A stretch of DNA of 64,000 nucleotides, from NCBI GenBank assembly GCA_003165595.1, contig PLWQ01000040.1:118182-182181 (forward strand), written 5' to 3'. The DNA comes from Fibrobacterota bacterium (GTDB taxonomy: Bacteria > Fibrobacterota > Chitinivibrionia > Chitinivibrionales > FEN-1185). The translations under genes and the position numbers were made by a program. This document shows positions 7,788 through 17,611 of this stretch, piece after piece; positions within the stretch are counted from its first letter, which is position 1; the number at the start of each line of letters is the position of its first letter. A model generated the notes under the pieces. The model made no database searches and was not told the DNA's origin. It saw only the letters and a list, made by a program, of their open reading frames with translations.

Positions 7788-8867
7788 CTAGTTTGCCCGT
7801 CTCCCCAGAAACTCCCACGACAGCGTTGCTCCGAACAGGAAACTGTTGCTTGACGGTTCGTAGAACAACTGGCTCGTGCCGTCCGTCAGTTGCGCGACGG
7901 CGCTGTTGCTCTGCCCGAAGCCGTAGTACAGGAAATACGGCGCGAACCGAAGCGCAGGCTTGTTGTCGCGCTTCTTCTCCACGAAGAACTCCACCTTTGC
8001 CGATGCGCGATTGCCGAGGGTCACGGCAGGATAATTGGCCGTGGTCCCGCCCGTTGCCTGGCCCACCTGCATCCCGCCGTACAGCATGAAATTGACGTTT
8101 GCGTCCGCGCCCATAATCCAGCGCGGGTCAAGAGGTCGGGTTATGTTGACGCCCAGCGGGACCGAGAACCAGTAGTAGGTTTCATAGCTGTACCCCGCAG
8201 AACTGACAAGGACGTTTTCGCTGGGGAGAAGATTGCGGTACCACAGCTTGCCATCGAGCCCGCTGTACACGAACAGGGGCCAGACCGGATTGGGAAACGC
8301 ATAGCCCAGGTCACACTCGCCGAACAGGAAGATGTTTGTTTTTTGGAATTTTTCCGGGGTGAACCTGATGTCAAGCGTGTGGCCCTGGTCGTCGAGCTCC
8401 TGTTGTCCCTGGTCCGAGCCGTCGTAGGTGTTGTCGAAGCCCACCAGCAGGCTCAGTTTCGGTCGAATCACCAGCCGGTTGCGCCAGTTGTAGAATGTTT
8501 CGTTCAGCCCCAGGGTTATGACTGTGCCATATTCGGTACTCTTTGGGGTGCCGACAATGGCCCCGTAATATTCAACGAGATCGCTCAAATTGGGATCTTC
8601 CGCATAGTAAAGCCAGGAAAGCGATATGCCTGCGGAAACGATGTTCCGGTAGTCGAAGAGGGAAAATGGCCGGGCCTGGTCGTCGTCGTAGGCGCGCGGC
8701 ACCGCCAATGGTTCCCGGGCGGTGTCGGTCGCGGCGGGCCGGGTACGGCTGGAGTCGGCGTCGGCGGCGACCGAATCACGAAGCGACACGTTGTCGCCGG
8801 GCTGCTGGCCAGCGGCAATGGAAATCCACACAGCAACGGCTAGAAGGGAAGAGAATCGAGATCGCAT
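7788..8867 (-). CDS. predicted outer-membrane beta-barrel protein
   Basis: 359 residues. Signal peptide 1-20; a low-complexity Asp/Ala/Thr-rich linker to about residue 60; then alternating short aromatic-rich strands with glycine turns and a closing strand ending in an aromatic ('LFGATLSWEFLGRR'). This pattern suits an outer-membrane barrel of roughly 12 or more strands. No family name is supported. Similar architectures occur at 11872-12756 and 19314-19991, so this may be a lineage-specific group. Lone minus-strand gene. Confidence 0.7.
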   Translation of the reverse strand: MRSRFSSLLAVAVWISIAAGQQPGDNVSLRDSVAADADSSRTRPAATDTAREPLAVPRAYDDDQARPFSLFDYRNIVSAGISLSWLYYAEDPNLSDLVEYYGAIVGTPKSTEYGTVITLGLNETFYNWRNRLVIRPKLSLLVGFDNTYDGSDQGQQELDDQGHTLDIRFTPEKFQKTNIFLFGECDLGYAFPNPVWPLFVYSGLDGKLWYRNLLPSENVLVSSAGYSYETYYWFSVPLGVNITRPLDPRWIMGADANVNFMLYGGMQVGQATGGTTANYPAVTLGNRASAKVEFFVEKKRDNKPALRFAPYFLYYGFGQSNSAVAQLTDGTSQLFYEPSSNSFLFGATLSWEFLGRRAN

Positions 8868-9038
8868 CGTAGTCCTTGACTAAAGAAAACACAACCCCCC
8901 GCAGACGCCTGCCAGAAAATTACATCAGCCCTCCTGGCAGGGGCATAACGATTGAACCGCGATGGGCGGCAGTCGAATTCCCCGAAGCCAGCCGCAAGGT
9001 CCTTCAATTATTTTTACCCCGGGAAAAGGAGGCCCGGT

Positions 9039-9242
9039 ATGAAGCAGACGTTCAACACAGACAAGATGGTCGAAAGCGAGCTCGACAAGATAAGCGAGAA
9101 GGGCGAAGAAGTAGGTGCCGTTCTCGGCAGCATTTTCCGGTTTGTGGAGAAGAACGTGCTCGGCGTTGTCATTATCCTTGTGTTCGGGCTGCTGGTTTTC
9201 CTCTATGCGGTGGGCAAAGGGTTTGTGCGGAAACGTCGCTAG
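9039..9242 (+). CDS. small single-pass membrane protein
   Basis: 67 residues: a charged N-terminal half ('DKMVESELDKISEKGEEVG') and one hydrophobic segment ('NVLGVVIILVFGLLVFLYAVG') ending in a positive tail KGFVRKRR, so the tail is predicted to be cytoplasmic. AAAAGGAGG stands close before the ATG. It lies 38 bp ahead of the GT-C-like gene and is probably co-transcribed with it, perhaps as an accessory subunit. No family recognised. Confidence 0.65.
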   Translation: MKQTFNTDKMVESELDKISEKGEEVGAVLGSIFRFVEKNVLGVVIILVFGLLVFLYAVGKGFVRKRR

Positions 9243-9280
9243 GCCGTGCGGTTGTTGAACAACGGAGGGGAAGAATCACC

Positions 9281-10681
9281 ATGAAGTCCTTGGACAAACA
9301 GGAGTCCTTCGGCCCCCTCGGCATTGCCCTCATCATCATCATGTCCGTTTCCATCGTCGCCTCGTACATCGGCCTGAACCTTATTTACAACATTGAGGAT
9401 GTCGACGACGCCTGGTCGCTGTCCTTTATGTACAACGCTTTCGTGCGCCACATTCCGCCGGAATCAACGTTTGGCGGCGGCATGGCCAACCTGAATTTCT
9501 TCGGCATGACGCAGGCATACGTTTACGCCGGCATCCTCAATTGTGTCGGCTGGACAAAAGGGAATTCTCACCTGGTTTCGGCCTTTTTCATGCTGCTCGC
9601 CTCCTGTACCTGGTACGGCATCCTGAGAAAACTGAATTTTTCGAGGAAGGTTTCCCTCTATTTTTGCCTCCTCGTTCTGTGGTGCGAGCCTTTCTTCCGC
9701 GTGGCGCTTCTGCCGAGGCCGGAGGCGCTCACGTTTTTCCTTGTGAGTCTCGCGTTCTATTTTCTCGTGTGTGAAAGGTTTTACTTCCCTGCCGGGTTGC
9801 TGGCTGCGGTTGCCGTGGAAAACCACCCCATGGGAATCGTCTTCTTTGTGTATGCGCTGGCCTACGCGGCATCACGCCGCGCGGAGTACTGGAAGGACAG
9901 GCGACTGCTGGCAAGAAAAGCCCTGCTTCTTGCCGCGGGCGTCGCATGCGGCGCGGTATATTACGTCGCAATCCATTTCCACTACCTGCACCAATCGGCC
10001 CACATCGTGCGGCAGGGGGCCACCGAACTGGCGGGGTCGGTATTGTACCAGTACTTTTTCGTATGCGTAAACTATTTCCGGCACGTTGCGGATTTTGTGT
10101 TTTTTTGCTTCTGTCTCGTTCTGTACTTCTGGAAAGGGCTGTATAAGGAGAACAGGTTCGTGCTGTTCTTCCTGCTGTTCCTGGTTGCGGCGAACTTTGT
10201 CAATCCCCGGGGAAACTACGAATACTCCCTGTATTTTTATCCCGGGTTTCTTCTGCTGTCACTGTTTGTGTTTGAGAAATTCAAGCGCCTGGAATGGGCC
10301 GCAGCGATCCTGTTTCTGTTCTTCTTCGCTTACAATCTCACCATAGTGTATCGCAAACACTCCTACGACTTTAACGCGTACGTTGCCACGCTCCAGAGCG
10401 CGGTTCCCGGAAACAGTATACAGGTTGTGGGCAGTACCAACGAATGGTATGCGTTTAGAGACAGAGAGTATTACCCTGCGATTATCACCTACAACTTCGA
10501 CACCGCCGCGCCTTCGTTCTACTTGATTGAAGGGAACGACTACCGGCTTGGCCACGCGGGGGACAAGCGTAAAGTGCCTTTTAGGGAGCAGATTGAACAT
10601 CGTTATTCCGGTGCGCCGGTAGCATCGGTGGCGGTCAACGGCGAGCGGTTCGACATAGAACTGATGAAAAAGAACCGCTGA
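9281..10681 (+). CDS. GT-C-like polytopic membrane protein
   Basis: 466 residues with about ten transmembrane segments and a C-terminal soluble domain of about 100 residues. The first periplasmic loop holds 'NIEDVDDAWSLSFMYNAF': an acidic Asp/Glu pair straight after TM1 is characteristic of PMT/GT39-like and related GT-C glycosyltransferases that use lipid-linked sugars. 'RPEALTFFLVSLAFYFL' and 'ENHPMGIVFF' follow the usual pattern of the middle helices. GGAGGGG precedes the ATG at 9281; the open frame runs further upstream through the small gene but without support. It resembles the split gene at 17765-19253. Confidence 0.75.
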   Translation: MKSLDKQESFGPLGIALIIIMSVSIVASYIGLNLIYNIEDVDDAWSLSFMYNAFVRHIPPESTFGGGMANLNFFGMTQAYVYAGILNCVGWTKGNSHLVSAFFMLLASCTWYGILRKLNFSRKVSLYFCLLVLWCEPFFRVALLPRPEALTFFLVSLAFYFLVCERFYFPAGLLAAVAVENHPMGIVFFVYALAYAASRRAEYWKDRRLLARKALLLAAGVACGAVYYVAIHFHYLHQSAHIVRQGATELAGSVLYQYFFVCVNYFRHVADFVFFCFCLVLYFWKGLYKENRFVLFFLLFLVAANFVNPRGNYEYSLYFYPGFLLLSLFVFEKFKRLEWAAAILFLFFFAYNLTIVYRKHSYDFNAYVATLQSAVPGNSIQVVGSTNEWYAFRDREYYPAIITYNFDTAAPSFYLIEGNDYRLGHAGDKRKVPFREQIEHRYSGAPVASVAVNGERFDIELMKKNR

Positions 10682-10710
10682 TCGCATGCGCCCGCCCGGG
10701 ACTGCGGCGC

Positions 10711-11592
10711 CTAAGCGTTGAGAACCGAGGCGGCCTTTCCGCGCGGCACGGCAATGGTGTTGTCGGCATAGTGCGGGTAGTCGGCGGACCGGAAGTTGTA
10801 TTGTTCGTCAAGAAACCAGAATGAATATCCGAGCGGAGCGAGCGCTTCCTGAATGAATTTGAAAACCGGAATCTTCCGGTATTCCTCGAATACCCGCAGC
10901 GATTCGTAGTAGATAACGGGCTCCCGGGCTCCGAGCGTTGCAAGACCGCCCAGAACAACCTCGTACTCCATGCTTTCCACGTCGATCTTGACAAAGTCGA
11001 GTTTGCTGTCGGCCTTGTCTTTGAAGAAGTCGTCGATGGTGGTGACCGCCACCGACACGGTGTTGGCCCCGGGCGTTTCCACAAGATTGGCGTTGCCTTT
11101 TGCGTTTTCGTGCTCGTTCCAGTGGAGCGTCCCGGCCTTGTTGGAGAATCCGAGGTTGAACGTCTCGATGACATTTGCGACCGACGGATTCAGGGAAATG
11201 TTGCGCCTGAGCCTGTTGTAGGTGAGTGGGCCCGGTTCAAACGCCAGAACCTTGCCAAAGGGCCCGACTCTGTGCGCCAGCATGAGGGAAATTGCCCCCA
11301 CATTGGCGCCGACGTCGAGACAGCTGTTGCCTTGGTGCACGAACTTGCATATGGTGAAATACGTGCCTTTCTCATAGACCCTCGCAAGCATTTCCCTCTC
11401 GATAGGGTACCTCGTATCCAGGCTGACCGAGAAGATGCCCAGGTACTTTTTGTACAGGAAGCTTCTGTTGCTCGGGAAGACCACGAAGAACTTGGGGACG
11501 ATGTCGTTGAGGATGCCGAGCACCGGGTTCGGCAGCAGAGAAAACAGCGCGCGGAAAACGGAGATAACCAAACGTTTGATTGCTGTTGCCAC
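10711..11592 (-). CDS. FkbM family methyltransferase
   Basis: 293 residues. 'CLDVGANVGAISLMLAHRVG' is SAM-binding motif I, 'AFEPGP' ends strand 2, and 'LDFVKIDVESMEYEVVLGG' is the FkbM signature (KIDVEG-like, here with S). The family transfers methyl groups from SAM to hydroxyls, often of sugars in surface polysaccharides or lipids. The first 60 residues are hydrophobic/basic and may associate with the membrane. It converges with the GT-C-like gene, which fits a role in glycan decoration. Confidence 0.88.
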   Translation of the reverse strand: MATAIKRLVISVFRALFSLLPNPVLGILNDIVPKFFVVFPSNRSFLYKKYLGIFSVSLDTRYPIEREMLARVYEKGTYFTICKFVHQGNSCLDVGANVGAISLMLAHRVGPFGKVLAFEPGPLTYNRLRRNISLNPSVANVIETFNLGFSNKAGTLHWNEHENAKGNANLVETPGANTVSVAVTTIDDFFKDKADSKLDFVKIDVESMEYEVVLGGLATLGAREPVIYYESLRVFEEYRKIPVFKFIQEALAPLGYSFWFLDEQYNFRSADYPHYADNTIAVPRGKAASVLNA

Positions 11593-11871
11593 TGTAACTC
11601 GATTCCCTGGTTCCGGCGGTGTACGGAGATGCCCGCGACGCAGAGAGCGTCCGGCTGCGGGGCATCTTCACTAAATTAAGTTACGCCCGTGCAGCGAAAC
11701 CATTAGGTGCCCTTGGCACGCGGAGCCACGTCGATTATCCGACGCGTGGTGAGGATGCCTCATACCGGGAGTTGCCGCTCATAATCTTCCCTTCCATAAT
11801 CATATGCTTTTCAATGAGGTCGATATAGATGCGTGCAAGTACGCGGCAATCTGCCGCCCCGGCAGACTGAA

Positions 11872-12756
11872 CTAAAACAAGAAAGTGATCCCGGGCCTGA
11901 TCTCAAATCCCACCGACGTCGCCGACTTAGGGTATCGATACGTTCCCGAGCCCGCCGAAACGTACCTGAGGGTTCCTTGCGGAGCGCCGTAGGCGGCGTA
12001 CTCAAATGGAACCACGCCGTCTATGGTTATCACGACCTTTCGGAGCGTTATGTCCAGCCCTGCGAGGAGATTTGCCCCGAAACCGAACCCTGTCATAGAC
12101 AGGTCGCCCATATAACCGCTCACGGCAACGTGCGAGTAATTGACAAAAACGCCTGCGCCGGTCTTGAACGAAAAACGCCGTTTGGGAGCCAGGCGCGCCC
12201 ACACATTGCACCCTGCGGACACGTCGAGGGTTGTGAGATAGGAGTCGTATTGCGAATAGTCAACCACCGTCATCACCTTTGGCGAATATCCGATCGACGC
12301 GGTCGGTTCGAGTCCAAGCACGGGACTAAGATTAACGAGCCCTTTGACTCTCAGGCTGAACATCTCGAAAATCGGCAGGTTTCCCAGCGAATCGACAATT
12401 TCTCCCGGCAGCGACGCTTTCCATTGGTCATAAACGTCCTGACTGAACTCGGTGAGGCCGATGGGATAGAAAATGAGAACGCCGATGGAAATGCCCATGC
12501 CGCCCTTGGCATTAAAAACGTCATGCGGTTTGCGGGCTTCGCTCCCGCTCGAAAAAGCGGAGGTCGTGGCGGATTTTGACTCAGCCTGCAATGCAGCCGG
12601 GCCGGCCACAGGAGCAGCAACGGGTGTGGTTTGAAGATGTCTGCCGGACGAGTCGGCAGCGATTGCCGTGTCAATCTCCGATGCGGTGGATTCCTCCACA
12701 ATCTGACCCCGGGCCAGTGATCCTAACAAAAGGCAAAGGACGGCGCATTTCCGCAT
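11872..12756 (-). CDS. predicted outer-membrane protein
   Basis: 294 residues. Signal peptide 1-17 ('LLLGSLARG-Q'), then about 70 residues rich in Ala/Ser/Thr, then a membrane-strand pattern from 'KGGMGISIGVLIFYPIG' to a final strand ending 'GITFLF' with C-terminal Phe, the usual end of barrels recognised by the BAM machinery. Function unknown. Confidence 0.7.
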   Translation of the reverse strand: MRKCAVLCLLLGSLARGQIVEESTASEIDTAIAADSSGRHLQTTPVAAPVAGPAALQAESKSATTSAFSSGSEARKPHDVFNAKGGMGISIGVLIFYPIGLTEFSQDVYDQWKASLPGEIVDSLGNLPIFEMFSLRVKGLVNLSPVLGLEPTASIGYSPKVMTVVDYSQYDSYLTTLDVSAGCNVWARLAPKRRFSFKTGAGVFVNYSHVAVSGYMGDLSMTGFGFGANLLAGLDITLRKVVITIDGVVPFEYAAYGAPQGTLRYVSAGSGTYRYPKSATSVGFEIRPGITFLF

Positions 12757-12821
12757 GTCAACTCCAAAGGCTGGTCGCCAAGGCGACGGTAGATTGTTGA
12801 TGAAAGGTATCTCTATTGGAA

Positions 12822-14399
12822 TTACTCTGAGAAAGCGAACCAGCGTACAATCGGTACGCCTTTCTCAATGTCTTCCGATCCTGTCCTCATTCTCACCATA
12901 TAATACCCGGGCGCGACAGTACGGGTGTTCCATGGTACGCTGTGCGCGCCGGACCCAAAGTTGTCATTGACAAGAGATGTTACTTGGCGACCAGAAATAT
13001 CAAAGATCGTTACGGCTACTTTGTCCGGACGAGGCAGAGAAAAATCTATGTAAAGAATTGGGCCGGAACCTACGGAACGTATTTGAAGGGATGCTTGAGT
13101 CAACCTCGATTGCCGCGATTTATCGGAGATTACGCCGAGCATTTCCGAAAGCGGCCTCCGCCACACAATGCCGCTGCCGGTGGAGGCAAAGACAGTGCTG
13201 TCGTTCAGCGCAAGACTGTAGATAATGGAATCGGTGAGCCCTGCATTGGCAGAAGTCCAATGTGTGCCGTTGCTGGTGGAAACATATATGCCGCCGCCTT
13301 TGGTCTCCGCAACAAATGCGCCGTTGCCCGCTGAAGCCAATAGGGTTACCGGGAAAGGCGGTAATTCGTTTTTGACCGCTATCCAATTGGTTCCGTTGTT
13401 GGTAGACAGGTAAACTGAACTGCCTTCCGTCTCCTCAGCAAAAAGGTTGTTTCCGCAATCAAGAAGTTCCCATTGCATGCTCGCCCCGCCAAAAGTGGGG
13501 AGGCCGTTGTTGATTGCCGTCCAGGTCGTTCCTTTGTCGGTTGACCGGTAAACCTTGCCGAATTGGCTCGAATAAAAGAGAACGGTTCCATGTATGCACA
13601 GACCGCCTATGGCTCCGAGGCCATTTGTGATCGAGGTCCAATGTACCCCACTGTCGGAGGAAAGGTACACCCCTGCAAAATCACCCATGGCAAAAATGTC
13701 GCTGCCGTTTACAACAAGAGAATTGATCAAGAAAGCCAGTTCGGAAACCTTGGCCCAGCTCATTCCATTATTAGTGGAACGCAAGAGGACGGAGCCTTCC
13801 GAAGGAGCTCCGGGAATTGTCGTGGTGTCGGTGAGCGCAAAAATCGTTGCTCCGCTTACCGCCAGAGACCCGATGGACTTTTTGCTAAGACTTGAATCGG
13901 GAACATGCCAACTTGCGCCATTGTCGGTGGAGGAAAAAATACCGTTGTTTGTCCCGGCAAAAATGCCGTTTCCGCATGCGACCAGAGACCCGCCGCTCAC
14001 TTTTCCGAACGTGGTCTTTGTAAGTCCGGAATCAGCCGCGGTCCAGCTTGCGCCATTATCGGTTGAAAGAAAAACACCATTCGCTGTCCCGGCAAAGATT
14101 CCAGCATCATATGCGGCAAGAGAAATAATTGTATCTTTTGGTATTCCGGATGTTGCCGCAGTCCAACTCCTGCCGCCATTGGTTGACAGAAAAACGCCGC
14201 CAAAAGTTCCGGCAAAGACTGTACTCCCGTTTGCGGCAAGGGAATAAACTTGAATGTTCCCAAGTCCCGAATCGACTGCGCGCCAGTTCTTCCCGCTGTC
14301 ACTCGACACAAAAACACCACCGCTGTCCGTCCCCGCTAAAATGGTAGTACCGCTCACAGGGGCCTTTTCATGCCAACCATCCTTCCAAGAATCAAACAT
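12822..14399 (-). CDS. BNR/VPS10-like beta-propeller protein with FlgD/T9SS-type C-terminal domain
   Basis: 525 residues. At least ten repeats of the form 'GVFLSTDNGASWTA..SGL', spaced about 40 residues, build one or two beta-propellers of the sortilin/photosystem assembly type (Asp-box SxDxGxxW). The last 80 residues ('VAVTIFDISGRQVTSLV', then 'APGYYMVRM') form the sorting module shared by other secreted proteins here. There is no signal peptide at the predicted start, so the 5' end may be truncated or mis-started; no better start was found before the neighbouring gene. Confidence 0.75.
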   Translation of the reverse strand: MFDSWKDGWHEKAPVSGTTILAGTDSGGVFVSSDSGKNWRAVDSGLGNIQVYSLAANGSTVFAGTFGGVFLSTNGGRSWTAATSGIPKDTIISLAAYDAGIFAGTANGVFLSTDNGASWTAADSGLTKTTFGKVSGGSLVACGNGIFAGTNNGIFSSTDNGASWHVPDSSLSKKSIGSLAVSGATIFALTDTTTIPGAPSEGSVLLRSTNNGMSWAKVSELAFLINSLVVNGSDIFAMGDFAGVYLSSDSGVHWTSITNGLGAIGGLCIHGTVLFYSSQFGKVYRSTDKGTTWTAINNGLPTFGGASMQWELLDCGNNLFAEETEGSSVYLSTNNGTNWIAVKNELPPFPVTLLASAGNGAFVAETKGGGIYVSTSNGTHWTSANAGLTDSIIYSLALNDSTVFASTGSGIVWRRPLSEMLGVISDKSRQSRLTQASLQIRSVGSGPILYIDFSLPRPDKVAVTIFDISGRQVTSLVNDNFGSGAHSVPWNTRTVAPGYYMVRMRTGSEDIEKGVPIVRWFAFSE

Positions 14400-14471
14400 T
14401 TAGGTATGCAATTGTTTCAAAAGGTCACTTTATCCGTCGGCCAATTTGCGAGGGTAAGGATGAGCGACGGA

Positions 14472-16100
14472 TTATCTGTCGGTAATTTCCTGTCCGGGCA
14501 TCGCAACCGCCCTGCCGTTGGGGAGAAAGAACTTCCCGTTTGTCTTGAGCATGGGCTGTGCGGCTATCCGTTGATTTCGTGCGCCCATCCCGGACACAAC
14601 GAGCCGGGGAGGTTTTTTTGCCGACTGCCTCATCTGTTTCGCTTCAACGTTCAATTGTTGCTTGACGGCACTGGGTGGACTGGACTTGCTTATTGGGAGA
14701 TACACAATGGTGGCGGTGTCGGGTACTTTTGACGGAAAACTACTGCCCCGGGCCGTGACGATTTGTTTCAACTTCACCATAGAATCGGTCATAGTGTCGA
14801 TTTCATAGCTGCTGATGACATAATTATAGACGGATGAAGCAGGGCCTTTTGTCAACTGCCCGTTCAGGTCCACAACATCTATATCAAACCCGGGTTCATA
14901 AATATCCCAACTCGTATCAATCATCACAGCTAATCTATAAATGGCAATTATTGCATGCTGATTGTCCGGTGAAAAATTACTGGAGAGAACAAGAACGGGC
15001 GGTCTCAAGGAAGAGTCTGTAGGATTATTGCTAAAAGGAATCACCGCGACACTGTCAGCGCTCCGGTTGGCTACACTCAGAGTGGTTGTTTGGCTGCTTG
15101 TCGAATCCGTCCACAAGCCCACTACACTGTTGGCAACCATGTAAACCGTTGGAGGCAGACCAAAGGCGATCTGATAATACAGATAGTTGGCCTTCTCGAT
15201 TACATCAAGGCCCTTAGGCCCTTCCAATTGCACCAACATATCTAATTGTGCTGAATACCTGGTCAGGCTGTCCTGGTTCGCCAAAGTCTTCCTGGCTTCG
15301 GTAAGCAACTCGATTACAATCTGTATGCAGCTAAACTTTGTTTCGATAGTGTCGCGGTCCAGCCCCTGGTACTTTGCCAAATCAGACCCCGACATCGGCA
15401 TCACTGCCGTAGCTAGAAGACCAAAACGGTTTGCTTCGTCTGTCAGCTGAGGTGCAGTTAATATATCTGTGCCCGAACTCCCAGGCCGGGGCGGAGCAGG
15501 AGTAAGACCTGATCCGCTTCCGCCGGCAAATGGGCCGCTTGCGGTAGTGTTGCCGCTGCCGGTTATCGTTTCGCCATTGACTGTTGCAAAGCTGAAACCA
15601 GCCGGCGCTGATGCGACCCTCGCTTGCGTTTTCCAGGTTTGTCTTCCGGTTATGGGGTTGACAAAGGTGGCTGTGTCAGGGGAATTTCCTATTTGCACAA
15701 CATATTGGACCTGTTTCGTCGAGTCATTCCAGACAACCACTTTCGCACTGTTTCCTATCGCCAAAACCCCGTATTTATGCGTCTGGTCCAGCGGCGTTTG
15801 GTCAAACGAATGCAAGGCCACCGGTTGATACGCGCCGCCCGCATCTTTCATGGCAAGTTTCACTGCAACACCTGTGTAATCTACCGTAATCCCCGAAGCC
15901 GAAAACGTGGTGCTGTCGACCCCGGAAGTGGTCCCCGCCTTCTTGCTCAAATGCGTCGAGGTACCTGACGATTTTTCTTCGCCATGGGCCGGAGGCAACA
16001 GGGTCCCGAAAAAAAACACGAGCGCTGCCGAAGAAGCTGCTATCGCGTGATGGGCCGACAGGGTGCGAGCAATATCAGGATGCTGTTTGCGTAGGAACAT
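14472..16100 (-). CDS. secreted protein of unknown function
   Basis: 542 residues with a long signal sequence (hydrophobic core about residues 20-37, 'SSAALVFFFGTLLPPAHG'). The mature part begins with a Ser/Thr/Gly-rich segment, has a Gly/Pro/Ser linker around residues 190-210 and then a largely helical region. It ends with a short strand pair 'LKTNGKFFLPNGRAVAMPG', weakly similar to the sorting modules. No catalytic motif is recognised. It lies 72 bp upstream of the propeller gene on the same strand, so the two may form an operon. Confidence 0.6.
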   Translation of the reverse strand: MFLRKQHPDIARTLSAHHAIAASSAALVFFFGTLLPPAHGEEKSSGTSTHLSKKAGTTSGVDSTTFSASGITVDYTGVAVKLAMKDAGGAYQPVALHSFDQTPLDQTHKYGVLAIGNSAKVVVWNDSTKQVQYVVQIGNSPDTATFVNPITGRQTWKTQARVASAPAGFSFATVNGETITGSGNTTASGPFAGGSGSGLTPAPPRPGSSGTDILTAPQLTDEANRFGLLATAVMPMSGSDLAKYQGLDRDTIETKFSCIQIVIELLTEARKTLANQDSLTRYSAQLDMLVQLEGPKGLDVIEKANYLYYQIAFGLPPTVYMVANSVVGLWTDSTSSQTTTLSVANRSADSVAVIPFSNNPTDSSLRPPVLVLSSNFSPDNQHAIIAIYRLAVMIDTSWDIYEPGFDIDVVDLNGQLTKGPASSVYNYVISSYEIDTMTDSMVKLKQIVTARGSSFPSKVPDTATIVYLPISKSSPPSAVKQQLNVEAKQMRQSAKKPPRLVVSGMGARNQRIAAQPMLKTNGKFFLPNGRAVAMPGQEITDR

Positions 16101-16614
16101 TTTCTTACCCCTTTGACAATAGGCAATTGCGCTTGTGAGTACTACTTATGTATGTGGAAAGACTCTGGTGAAGATCCATAGCCGACACATCCTCTGCATT
16201 TCCGGTATATCAAATCAAATCGGACAAAGAAAACAGAACACCCGAAAGACATGGATCTTTCTTTGGAAAAGGAACGGCCATGTGTCTACATACGATTCCG
16301 ATGCAAGAAAGGCTGGACGATGCGCTTTAAAAGGTTCGTGTGCATCGGTTCAGGAACCAACTCCGAGCGATATTGGCTTTTGTCAAATACGCCATTCACT
16401 CCAGCGAATATAAATAGATTCTCGGGGTGCTGGCTGTCAAGAATCATTGGGGAAATCGGGTGACTTGTTTGTAACAAACATGTAATGATCTATGCTGCTC
16501 GGCGGATACCAGGTTTGATCCTTGTCCTGAGGAAGCAATGCCTCGTCCACGGAGGTAGCAACCGGCGGCAGAATTTGGTTGCGAGGGGGATACGCGCCAA
16601 CGGCGAGGATCCTC
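16101..16614. other. intergenic stretch
   Basis: About 510 bp upstream of the gene at 14472-16100, somewhat richer in A+T than its neighbours. No RNA gene, repeat or supported ORF was seen. Confidence 0.45.
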
Positions 16615-16776
16615 CTACTGCCCGTAGAACAGTTTTATTGACGATTGCCTGTTCCCGTGCACGATGGTTGCCATGTAAACACCGGATGAAACAACCCGGC
16701 CGTTTCCGGACAGGTCGAGCGAAATGGAAGCAGACGGCTGCTGATTGACACTGGCGACCAGCCTGCCCGCGGGGCC
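16615..16776 (-). pseudogene. relic of a C-terminal sorting domain
   Basis: It reads in the same frame as the lipoprotein gene just upstream, directly after that gene's TAA: 'GRLVASVNQQPSASISLDL', then 'SSGVYMATIVHGNRQSSIK' and a stop. This is the last 50 residues of a FlgD/T9SS-like domain without a start codon or a domain in front. It could be the end of a longer ancestral gene or be reached by readthrough. Confidence 0.5.
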
Positions 16777-17568
16777 TTACTTCTCCTGAACGACGTGCGG
16801 CTTTTCTTCGGCTTTGTTTTCGGGACGCTTTTTCTTATTTTTCTGTTTCGGCTTGACCACTTTGGCCTTTGCAGGAGCAGAGACCAATTTCTTGGCAAGA
16901 AGATCGGTACGAGGCTGTCCATGATTTGCAGACGCTCGCAATTCAGGGGTCATTCCGGCAGCTCGAACATGCTGTCTCTGGACGGGGGTCGGGCCAACAT
17001 GTTGCTCACGAGCCGCGGCAAGCTCCTCGTTTGTGGGTGTTGATGCTGTTCCTCCATTGCCGCCGTTGTAGCTGACAACGCTGACGGCGGCCCTCTTTTC
17101 CACGGGCGCCTGATAGGTGTTGCTCACAACCGCAACATTCACCTTTGTCACTTCGCTGTTGTAATAAAAGTCGTGTTCGCGCCAGTAGCCGCCCGAATAG
17201 CCGACTCCGGAGTAGCCCCAGCCGTAGTTTACTCCACCGTAAAATCCGACGTGCCGGCCCCAGTACCCCGAATGCCAGATATACGCGCCATCGGTCCAGC
17301 CCCAATAGCCTGGCGTCCACAGCAAACCGGCGCTCGGCGCCATTTCCCACATGCCCGGCACCCAATAGAAATCGTCGGAGCCGTACGCCCAATATCCCGG
17401 TATCCACAGATAGCCGGGCCCCGGGCAAAACGGCTGCTCGTAGTAGGGAATCGGCGGCGGCGGCGTGTGGATCGTGAGGGTTTCGGCGCATCCGGCCAGG
17501 ACCAGGGCAAGGGCGGCGATGATCGCACAGGGGCTCAGGGCGGCACAGATTGATTTTCCGGATTTCAC
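16777..17568 (-). CDS. WXXGXW/YXWGXW-repeat lipoprotein
   Basis: 263 residues from a GTG preceded by AGAGGTG. The lipoprotein signal ends in 'LVLAGC'. Then come repeated Trp/Tyr/Gly/Pro motifs ('YLWIPGYWAYG', 'FYWVPGMWEM', 'LLWTPGYWGW', 'IWHSGYWG'), the YXWGXW repeat known from small cell-envelope proteins of unknown role. The C-terminal third is basic and ends in a Lys-rich stretch, which could bind nucleic acid or acidic polymer. The open frame extends 71 codons further upstream, but that part lacks a signal sequence. A GTATATT motif lies 44 bp upstream. Confidence 0.75.
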   Translation of the reverse strand: MKSGKSICAALSPCAIIAALALVLAGCAETLTIHTPPPPIPYYEQPFCPGPGYLWIPGYWAYGSDDFYWVPGMWEMAPSAGLLWTPGYWGWTDGAYIWHSGYWGRHVGFYGGVNYGWGYSGVGYSGGYWREHDFYYNSEVTKVNVAVVSNTYQAPVEKRAAVSVVSYNGGNGGTASTPTNEELAAAREQHVGPTPVQRQHVRAAGMTPELRASANHGQPRTDLLAKKLVSAPAKAKVVKPKQKNKKKRPENKAEEKPHVVQEK

Positions 17569-17611
17569 GGGTTTCACCTCTACTAACGGAATTGTTGGAG
17601 ACGGTATCAAT

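Noticed and set aside
7890..8843. 317-codon plus-strand frame
   Set aside because: Opposite the outer-membrane protein gene; composition is that of a reversed coding strand.
12822..14399. Regular 120-bp periodicity suggesting a tandem or CRISPR-like repeat
   Set aside because: The periodicity is protein-level, from Asp-box propeller blades; the DNA units are too diverged and lack unique spacers.
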